60,000 nucleotides of DNA from Bolinopsis microptera (lineage: Eukaryota; Ctenophora; Tentaculata; Lobata; Bolinopsidae). Of this stretch, positions 54,101 through 60,000 are shown piece by piece. The notes below the pieces were generated by a model, which had not been told where the DNA came from, ran no database searches, and saw only the letters and a list, made by a program, of their open reading frames with translations. Position 1 is the first letter of the stretch, and each line of letters starts with the position of its first letter. The stretch is taken from assembly GCF_026151205.1 (NCBI RefSeq), contig NC_087078.1, forward strand, positions 312,001-372,000. Direction: 5' to 3'. Both the position numbers and the translations under genes were made by a program.

Positions 54101-55992
54101 TGTTACTATGTTACCTAGTTTACCTGAACTACTGGTTATAAGCAGTGTGTTTGTAACTACACTGTTACTATGGTTACTACACTGTTACTATGGTTACTAC
54201 ACTGTTAATATGGTTACTACACTGTTACTATGGTTACTATGTTACCTAGTTTACCTGAACTACTGGTAATTAGCAGTGTGTTTGCTGGCTCTTCTACTAA
54301 CTCAGATAGCAACCAGTTTATAGTGCCCTCTATCCTCCTGTAGGACGCTAGAGTCACTATCACTAGTGTTCTGTTGTAAAGCTTAGCTTCCTTCAAGTCC
54401 TCTAATACACCTGATAGAGAGACACTTAGTTAGTCGTTACTATGGTAACTATAAGAGACACTACCTTGTTACAGGGACAAAAGAAAATCGCGATTATTTT
54501 GCCCAAAAATCGCGATACCGCGATTTTTAACAGACTATACATAAAACTATACATAAAATTTGTCGCAAATAATGGGAAAAATCGCGATTCCGCACATGCA
54601 GCGATTTCCTTTTGACCCTGCCTTGTTATAATTATCTCCGGGTTATCAAGTTCAGAGCTGGGTTAGGCTGATAATACTTTAAATGATAATAATGATACAA
54701 GATCATCATCATCATTATCTACTGGCTTACTCCGCAAGCAACTAACCTGATAAAGTAGACTGATCAGTTATCTTGTCGGTAAGCAAAGTGCTACGTTTAA
54801 TATCTATCCCGTGGTTCTTCAGAGACTTTAACAGAATTGGGAGTTGGGGGCGAGCGTAGTCCGTATCATCATATACCACTGATACGATATCAGAGCCAAT
54901 ATTCTTCAGCACTCTGCAACAGATATTAGTCGTAACTATGGTTACTATGGTTACTATGGTTACTATCACCACTGATACTATATCAGAGCCAATATTCTTC
55001 AGCACTCTGCAACACTTATTAGTCGTTACTATGGTTACTATGGTTACAATGGTTACTATCACCACTGATACTATATCAGCGCCAATATTCTTCAGCACTC
55101 TGCAACACATATTATACTAATATAAAAGTCATTTTCTTATAAGGCAAATATTCAACAGTTACCATGAAAATAATTAATTTCGAAAACTAGCTTGGACTCC
55201 ATTATCCATATGAATACCCTTTCCTAATTTCAGTTGTACACTGTGTACTGTAAACATGTAAACATGTGTACTGTGTACCTGGGCAGGGTCGTGGTGGCTT
55301 GTCCGGTAGCAGTTGCAGTCATCGGTAGAACGTACTTCCAAGCCAAAGACTCCAACATGTAGTCACTCAGAATAGAGGACCCGTATACAAACGTGGGAAT
55401 TCTGAGATAATGGTAACTATGGTAACTATGGTAACTATGGTAACTATGGTAACTATGGTAACTATGGTTACCTCCAACATGTAGTCACTCAGAATAGAAT
55501 ACAAACGTGGGAATTCTGAGATAATGGTAACTATGGTAACTATGGTAACTATGGTAACTATGGTAACTATGGTTACCTCCAACATGTAGTCACTCAGAAT
55601 AGAGGACCCGTATACAAACGTGGGGATTCTGAGATGGAGCATGTTATTCTTGTGATGTAGTCAACTGTAACATAAACTACTAACTGTAAGTTCATCCTTC
55701 TAAACTATTATACTTAACGAGTAGAAGTATTTGGGCATTAGTGTTGACTTACTATTAAAGCTTCTCACCTGAAGGCTGATGACAGGGATTAGTGTTGGTA
55801 ACTATGGTAACTATAATGGTAACTATGGTTACCTGAAGGCAGATAACAGGGATGACATAGACATGACGTAGTAAGACGTTCTGGGTCCGACGAATGCTAT
55901 GATGTTGGGGTGTTGCTGTAAGACATATAACATGTCAATCAAACAGTGCTCCTTATCCGTCAGAAACATCACATAGCCTACATCCAGCTCAC
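48178..55992 (-). CDS. Family C GPCR (metabotropic glutamate/calcium-receptor-like), N-terminal exons missing
   Basis: Fifteen minus-strand exons join in phase (758 codons including the stop): 55992-55833, 55401-55279, 54913-54747, 54410-54255, 53628-53370, 53259-53029, 52851-52789, 52589-52468, 52341-52156, 52032-51910, 51008-50876, 50647-50552, 49262-49088, 48779-48687, 48369-48178. The first six exons form most of a Venus-flytrap ligand domain (IIAFVGPRTSYYVMSMSSLL, FRIPTFVYGSSILSD, SLAWKYVLPM, IVSVVYDDTDYARPQLP). Next comes the nine-cysteine domain (CSLSCAPGHY, CWDCVKC, CEQCGEGSWSNSDKTSC), then seven helices with family C landmarks: VVVASGRDL, FVRTLRI (cf. KTxRI), QYVTKNYVYV, GFKTRKLPENYK (cf. 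FKTRxLPExF), and a short polar tail. It should be a plasma-membrane receptor for a small ligand such as an amino acid or cation. Nearly every intron contains a GTAAC-type array flanked by exon duplications. Confidence 0.93.
48793..48990. repeat. GGTAACTATG array before GPCR exon 48779
   Basis: About 14 ten-base units, then GTAACCATGGAGTGAGACATCG and a second GTGAGACATCG copy. TTGAGACATCG at 48784-48794 and GTGAGACATCG at 48930 and 48961 are repeats of exon-adjacent sequence. Confidence 0.95.
49300..49362. repeat. Short tandem duplication AGATTCTGATAATCCCGGCT
   Basis: Two copies about 30 bases apart, each followed by CCCGCT, within a GPCR intron. Confidence 0.85.
50022..50212. repeat. Composite hairpin element in a GPCR intron
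   Basis: An outer inverted pair (TATAACACATAACACCGGC left, GCCGGGGTTATGTGTGTTAT right) encloses three further stem-loops: ATAACCCCTCGTGCT with AGCACGTCGGGGTTAT, ATAATCCCTCGTGC with GCACTCGAAATTAT, and AATTTTTCCCGCG with CGCGGGAAAAATT. This would form a multi-arm cruciform. It may be a MITE; no clear target duplication was found. Confidence 0.8.
50371..50447. repeat. GC-rich 38-bp duplication
   Basis: GCCGGCCGCAGACTGACCCC then GCTGTGCGCCACTGG occurs twice in tandem, in an otherwise AT-rich intron. Confidence 0.9.
50651..50745. repeat. GTTACTATGGTAACTACACT array at a GPCR acceptor
   Basis: Four to five units. The sequence CCTGCACG occurs on both sides (50647-50654 and 50736-50743), so the minus-strand acceptor CGTGCAG is duplicated around the array. 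Confidence 0.93.
50961..51472. repeat. 400-bp GGTAACTATG array between two copies of an intron-exon junction
   Basis: GGGAGAGCACCTGAACAGAG...TTAGTTTAGT lies at 50963-51029 and again, slightly changed, at 51417-51474. Between them are about 38 ten-base units interrupted by GAGTGAGACATCG at 51132 and 51226. On the minus strand the duplicated part is the acceptor (CCCTCCAG) and the first 39 bases of the exon that ends at 50876. Confidence 0.95.
51817..51885 (-). tRNA. tRNA-derived sequence (tRNA-like relic or SINE head)
   Basis: On the minus strand it starts GGGTGGC and ends GTCACTC, which pair over seven positions with G-U pairs. It contains a good A box (TGGCCTAGTGG) and a perfect B box (GGTTCGAATCC). 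The anticodon arm is aberrant (CTTCTGTACAGAAG closes on itself with a four-base loop) and the T stem has a mismatch, so a working tRNA is doubtful. It lies in a GPCR intron on the same strand. Confidence 0.4.
52327..52440. repeat. GGTTACTATG array with duplicated exon start
   Basis: CAGAGTAACTATTACC occurs at 52326-52341 and again at 52392-52407, each followed by a (TGGTTACTA) array. The first is the beginning of the GPCR exon ending at 52156; the second is a copy inside the intron. Confidence 0.92.
52855..53078. repeat. GGTAACTATG array between two 50-bp copies of an exon end
   Basis: TGTTGAAGATCAGACCCACA...GGTCTGGTTCT lies at 52853-52902 and 53030-53080 with two mismatches. The intervening 125 bases are about 12 ten-base units. 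On the minus strand the copies encode QTRSVPYLNVGLIFN. Confidence 0.96.
53261..53412. repeat. GGTTACTATG array between two 48-bp copies of an exon end
   Basis: TGTGATTGTAAGAGGAATAA...GCCTGCA(T/G)CCGCGTATA lies at 53261-53302 and 53371-53412. Between are seven units of GGTTACTA(T/C)G. Confidence 0.96.
53629..54290. repeat. Five compound repeats: exon end plus GTTACTATGGTTACTACACT array
   Basis: CCTGAACTACTGGTAATTAG then CAGTGTGTTTG occurs six times (53629, 53749, 53850, 54001, 54123 and the true exon copy at 54254). After each of the first five comes TAACTACACTGTTACTATGG-type sequence of variable unit number, ending ATGTTACCTAGTTTA. Confidence 0.96.
54472..54620. mobile_element. Second copy of the 149-bp hAT-type MITE
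   Basis: CAGGGACAAAAGAAAATCGC at one end and GACCCTG at the other, flanked by the perfect 8-bp duplication CCTTGTTA (54464-54471 and 54621-54628). It is inverted relative to the copy at 14492 and has the same length. It lies in a GPCR intron. Confidence 0.88.
54898..55112. repeat. Three copies of an exon start separated by GGTTACTATG arrays
   Basis: GCCAATATTCTTCAGCACTC then TGCAACA occurs at 54895, 54989 and 55081, each preceded by ACCACTGATAC(G/T)ATATCAG. Three to four array units separate them. On the minus strand each copy starts with an acceptor and encodes RVLKNIG(S/A)DIVSVV; only the copy at 54913 continues. Confidence 0.95.
55351..55627. repeat. Three copies of an exon start separated by GGTAACTATG arrays
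   Basis: CTCCAACATGTAGTCACTCA...GTGGGAATTCTGAGAT occurs at about 55349, 55472 and 55577. The middle copy lacks GGACCCGT. Arrays of five to six units separate them. Each copy contains an acceptor (ATCTCAG|A), and the upper two also have a donor-like GGAG|GTAACC. Confidence 0.95.
55767..55857. repeat. Duplicated exon end and donor around a short GTAACTATGG array
   Basis: CACCTGAAGGCTGATGACAG (55768) and TACCTGAAGGCAGATAACAG (55830) are diverged copies of the same minus-strand exon end with donors GTGAGAAG and GTAACCAT. Four array units lie between. Confidence 0.88.
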
Positions 55993-56044
55993 CTGATGAA
56001 TCATGGGTTAATAAACACGAGTTATTAAACCCCGGAGATATGAA

Positions 56045-56146
56045 CAGTGGCGTAACGTTGCCTGTTGGGCCCCCCAGTGGCGTAACGTTGCCTGTTGGCG
56101 CCCCCCCCCACACCCCCGCACAGCGGGGCCCTTCGTTACGCCACTG
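56045..56146. mobile_element. 102-bp hAT-like inverted-repeat element
   Basis: Starts CAGTGGCGTAACGTTGCC and ends CGTTACGCCACTG. It is flanked by GATATGAA (56037-56044) and GATATGGA (56147-56154), a 7/8 match to an 8-bp target duplication. The first 37 bases are tandemly duplicated inside, before a C-run. Related remnants are at 6254 and 28185. Confidence 0.75.
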
Positions 56147-56154
56147 GATATGGA

Positions 56155-56500
56155 GATATTCTTGTCAATATGTTCATTTGTTTTACTTTCTAGAAAATGG
56201 ATAGGATAAGTTTCAAATAAAACCGTTAAGATTGTTCCGAACTGTCGCAGAAAAGCTTGTTTTATCATTTTGTTTAGCTAAAAATAATACTCACCGTCCA
56301 ATAGGGGCTTTGCAAACTGTTGGATTGTTCGCTGGAAAGTCAAGATGTTCTGCATCTGATGTGGGCTTATCTTGCTGGGGTAATTATCTACAAACCCCAG
56401 CATCAGCTTACCTGCACAGTTACATTAGAGTGGTACATGAATTACACTAATTACACTAAGTACACAGTATTGTTTTGGTGGCAAGAGATTATTTATAATC
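56155..56500. other. Region between GPCR exons and the LINE
   Basis: Should be intron or 5' region of the GPCR gene. A possible minus-strand donor GTGCAG|GTAAGCTG at 56408-56415 hints at an upstream exon, but no frame could be chosen. ATTACACTAATTACACTAAG is a short tandem duplication near 56440. Confidence 0.4.
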
Positions 56501-56805
56501 TCAGGGAATAGTGATCGTGAAGGCGGTGAAGCCAATAACCTCTCCTATTCCAATGACCATAGTGCGTGATGAAGAATCACATCCTTTTCGAGGTGCTACT
56601 ATTAAGCATTGTAATCTGTCCTGGGTGACTCCAGTATAAACAGATGACGTGCAACAAAAGACTATGGATCTAGACAGGCAAAGGTCGATAAAAAACCGGG
56701 TGCGAGATGCTGGCAACTTCTCCTCTCTAAAAGTTTGCTACTGAAACATTACACACAAATCAAGGACGTTGTGCTTCTACCTCTGCGAGGTCGGGTGAGA
56801 CCAGG

Positions 56806-59800
56806 ATGACGGCAACTGGGCAAAGCCTCAGGGACCCCAGTGGCCTGATGAGAAGAGTGGTTGCTCGTCATAACAACAGAGTAATTAGTCAACAGATCGC
56901 TCATGTTGACACTGATTTCAGCAAGTCCAATCCTATCAACTACAGCAAACACTCAATGTACTTTGGAACCTGGAATGTTTTATCTTTAGTCAGCTAATCT
57001 TCACAGCTTTATCAACTCAGTCAGAACATTGATCACTACAGTCTTGATATTTTGGGTATTACTGAAACTCATATGCCAGGATCTGGAAGTACACTTTTGG
57101 ACAATGGTAGTCTACTTATTCATTCTGGTAGGGGAGATGGTATCAAAAGGCAAGGGGTTGGCCTATGTCTTTCCAAAAAGGTCAGGAACTCACTGATCTC
57201 TTATGTACCTACATCAGAGCGGGTCTTAACAGCTAGGTTACACGGCAAACACCTCAACATATCTGTTGTTGTAACCTACGCTCCGACTGACGGTGCTGAT
57301 GACGGAGAGAAAGATCGTTTTTACAACGTTTTATCAGACACGTTTGGTGAACTGCCCCGACATGATCTGAAACTGCTACTGGGTGACTTCAATGGAAAAG
57401 TTACTTCAAACAGATATGGATTCGAGGGAGTTATTGGTGGAGAATCTCTCCATAGTTCATCAAGCGACAATGGGACCAGGCTCATGGATTTCTGTGCAGC
57501 CAATCAACTTGTTATTGGTGGAACTCTGTTCCAGCATAGAGACATCCACAAGGGTACATGGCGGTCTCCCAACGGGTTAACTGTGAATCAAATAGATCAT
57601 ATTTGTATTAGTGGACGATTCCAACACTCGCTACTCGATGTTAAGGTATGTCGTGGGGCGGACATTGGTTCAGACCACTATCTTGTTCGTGGACGGCTGC
57701 AAATCAAACTGCAGTCGTTAGCTAAGATCACTGCTAAAAGGCACGATGTGCCTGCTATCGAACATTTGCGAAACTCGTCTAAGGTTCAAGAGTACAACGT
57801 GGCTCTTCAGAACCGTTTTGATTGTCTGGCTAATGAGGTCAACCTTGAGGACATGTGGGATAATTTCAAGCAGACAGTCACTGATGTCTCGATGGAAGTG
57901 CTTGGAAAGCGTCCCCGGAAGGTTAAAGAACAACACCTTTCGCAAACCTCTAAGAACTTGATAGAGCAACGGGGAATGTTCAAACGGAGGGATCCCACTT
58001 CAAACGTCAATAGATCAGCCTACTCTAAACTTAATAAATTAGTTAAAAAAAGTTGTAAAATTGACGACAACAACTGTGCTACTAAAATAGCGACTGATCT
58101 AGAGGAGGCTTCTAAGAAAGGCCAGCAAAGGGAAGTTTGGGATAAGATTAAGAAGATTTCTGGGAAAAAGAAGAAGAAAGTGGGTATGTCAGTTAGGGAT
58201 AAGGATGGTCATTTTATTACAGACCCGGACAGTCAGAAGGAAAGGTGGAAGGAGCACTTTACTGAGCTCTTAAATCCTCCACTATCGGATGCCAATCTTG
58301 ATGACCTCGATGGTGTGCCCTCACAACCGAGTTTTGACTACCTTTCTTGTTCTGATGGACCTCCTTCTAGAGATGAGATTAGTTATGCTCTAAAGAAACT
58401 GAAGAACTGCAAAAGTGCAGGGGTTGATGAGATAATTAATGAACAACTTAAGTATGGTGGAAGTGCTCTTGTTGGCCAACTAGAGCTACTGTTTAAAAAG
58501 GTATGGGAGGAAGAGGTGATCCCTGAGGATTGGCTTAAAGGTGTTATAGTGGTTATCGGAAAGAAGGGAGACACCTCATACTGCTGCAATAATAGGGGTA
58601 TAACTCTTAGGGCAACGTCTTCTAAGGTTCTTCAAATGGTTCTTCTTAAGAGGCTGGATGTTGGAATGGAGTGTCTTCTTAGGGAAAATCAGTGTGGGTT
58701 CAGACGGAACCGCTCATGTATTGATCAGATTTATTCCATCCGCACCATTATTCACAACTGCATTGAGTTTAACATTCCACTTTATGTTAATTTCATTGAT
58801 TTTAAGGCAGCGTTTGATTCCATCAGAAGAGAGTTTATTTGGTCAAGCATGAGACACTATGGACTTCCTGAGAAATATGTTAGAATCTTTCAGGCATTCT
58901 TCAACGGAACCATGAGTGCTGTCAGGGTTAATGGTGAAATGTCTGATTGGTTCTCTGTTAATTCGGGCACTGGACAGGGTGATATCCAGGGCCCTCCTGT
59001 ATTTAATTTCTGTCTGAACTTTGGAATCTTTTTGGCCGAGGTTCAGAAGGCAATCAGTCATGGTGCTGTACTGCAAAAGGAACTAAAGGGTGCAGATGAA
59101 AAAGTTATCATGGATAGTGACTACGCTGATGATCTGGCAGTGATGGACAATACTGAAGAAGGGCTGCAAGAGTCCACTGATCTTATAGCTTATTACACCT
59201 CTTATGCTGGGTTGAAGATCAACGCTAAAAAGACACAATGCATGGCGATCAGCAAGTGTGCGTCCCAGCGACCTTACACCGAAAGAGACAGTATAAAGCT
59301 AACAGTGGAGGGAGAACCTGTTGAACAGGTCAGCAACTTTGTTTATCTTGGTGCCAACATCAGTGGGGATGGTACCATTGACCGAGATCTTGACATCAGG
59401 ATCCAGCGTGCTAATGGTGCGTTCCATCAGCTTTGGAAGATATGGAACAGTCGAACTATAAGAACGCCCACCAAGATCTGTATCTACAAGGCTGCTGTTA
59501 TTACTATTCTGTTATATGGAGCTGAAGTGTGGAACACAACAAAGAAGCAGATGAAACGGTTTGAGGTCTTCCATCTGACCTCCCTGAGAAGAATCTTGAA
59601 GATAAAGTGGTTCTTCCATGTCTCCAATGAAGAAGTTCTCAGGCGTGCTGGAATTAAGTCTATCGAAACTTTCATCGGTGCGGCTAGACTAAGGTGGTAC
59701 GGACATGTTGTCAGAATGCCAGAGACGCGGTTCCCCAATTTCTTACTGGATTGGAAACCAAACTATGGAAATAGACTGAGAGGACGACCCCGCAAAGGCT

Positions 59801-59955
59801 GGATGGCCTGTGTACTCGAGGATGCGGCTGAATTTACAGGTGTCGATAACATCAGCAGAGATGCAGTAAAACAGTTGGCTCTAAAGCGAGTGGAATGGAG
59901 GAACATGTTACACCGTAGAAGAGATGTGTGTGATGCAGGCCACTCCAACGACTAG
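56806..59955 (+). pseudogene. LINE endonuclease-reverse transcriptase with one in-frame stop
   Basis: The frame is open from ATG 56806 to TAG 59955 except for TAA at 56995-56997. Downstream of the stop 967 codons are open from ATG 57052. Apurinic-type endonuclease motifs are FGTWNVLSL (before the stop), ITETHMPGSG, LLLGDFNGK and SDHYLV. Reverse-transcriptase motifs follow: CCNNRGITLR, QCGFRRNRSCIDQI, NFIDFKAAFDSI (first catalytic Asp), GTGQGDIQGPPVFNF, SDYADDLAVMD (catalytic pair) and GLKINAKKTQCM. The C-terminus has ARLRWYGHVVRMPETRF and GNRLRGRPRKGW, common in RTE-like elements. The stop separates the conserved Asn of the endonuclease start from the rest. The clade is inferred from motif style only; a Jockey- or Proto-type element is a less likely alternative. 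Confidence 0.85.
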
Positions 59956-59969
59956 GAGGAGACCTCTTC

Positions 59970-59998
59970 ATGTATGTATGTATGTATGTATGTATGTA
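59970..59998. repeat. (TGTA)n tail of the LINE
   Basis: Seven TGTA units begin about 15 bases after the ORF's stop codon and run to the window end. Confidence 0.95.
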
Positions 59999-60000
59999 AC

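Larger units (their letters stand above)
56500..60000 (+). mobile_element. RTE-like non-LTR retrotransposon, nearly full length
   Basis: One long coding region is followed by a very short 3' end and a (TGTA)n tail at 59970-59998, typical of RTE-group LINEs, which end in short simple repeats rather than poly-A. The 5' border is not defined; sequence unlike the host intron begins near 56500. The window ends in the tail, so the 3' target duplication cannot be seen. It is inserted upstream of, and opposite to, the GPCR exons. Confidence 0.85.

Noticed and set aside
7219-55992. Repeat arrays as assembly artefacts
   Set aside because: Not fully excluded. However, copies differ by point changes and small deletions, flank lengths vary and frames remain intact, which is unlike simple assembly duplication. 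Long reads would settle exact copy numbers.
56008-56268. 86-codon minus-strand ORF as the GPCR N-terminus
   Set aside because: It runs through the hAT-like element at 56045-56146 and has no signal peptide or flytrap motifs, so it is not a credible first exon.

Overview
This is a eukaryotic, metazoan window. The genes have several GT-AG introns with conserved phase, and they encode animal families: a family C GPCR, a PLAC8 protein, an SRCR/ShKT extracellular protein, a VWC-like secreted protein and an actin-related protein. There is no operon, Shine-Dalgarno or bacterial signal. The sequence is AT-rich and full of minisatellites, so an invertebrate with a repeat-rich genome is likely. I cannot name the species or phylum.

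Layout. 1-0.5 kb: the last exon of an unrecognised plus-strand gene. 2.1-3.9 kb (minus): a complete four-exon gene for a 170-aa four-helix membrane protein, perhaps with a second first exon near 5.3 kb. 7.2-11.6 kb (minus): a 1463-aa ORF made almost wholly of about 100 copies of a 14-residue unit. 12.7-16.4 kb (plus): a four-exon secreted protein with an SRCR-like domain and seven ShKT domains. 17.0-18.7 and 19.6-19.9 kb: minisatellites. 20.2-27.1 kb (plus): a secreted Cys-rich protein whose intron holds a 3.3-kb, 58-bp array. 28.4-32.6 kb: a nest of mobile DNA with Helitron-like ends, a Penelope-type GIY-YIG ORF and a TTAA-flanked inverted-repeat element carrying its own GIY-YIG ORF. 32.6-37.5 kb: repeats only. 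37.5-40.0 kb (plus): a complete divergent actin-related protein (376 aa). 40.6-41.8 kb (plus): a secreted VWC-like protein (176 aa). 43.7-46.9 kb (plus): a PLAC8 protein (217 aa). 48.2-56.0 kb (minus): 15 in-phase exons of a family C GPCR (Venus flytrap, nine-cysteine domain, 7TM), lacking only its N-terminal exons. 56.5-60 kb (plus): an almost intact RTE-like LINE.

The exon models were built by hand from splice motifs and phase. Each summed coding length is consistent with one continuous frame, except one junction in the 20-27 kb gene.

The most unusual feature is how repeats relate to splice sites. Throughout the window, arrays of a short GTAAC/GTTAC unit (core palindrome GTTACCATGGTAAC and variants) are flanked by direct duplications of adjoining exon sequence. 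In the GPCR gene at least three introns end in a copy of the last 25-50 bases of the upstream exon. Removing the array and one copy leaves a continuous reading frame. The same architecture sits in frame inside a coding exon of the ShKT gene. This looks like a recurrent insertion/duplication process that creates or enlarges introns. Other arrays (58 bp at 20.6 kb, 47 bp at 2.4 kb, 15 bp at 44.7 kb) start on, or contain copies of, real splice donors.
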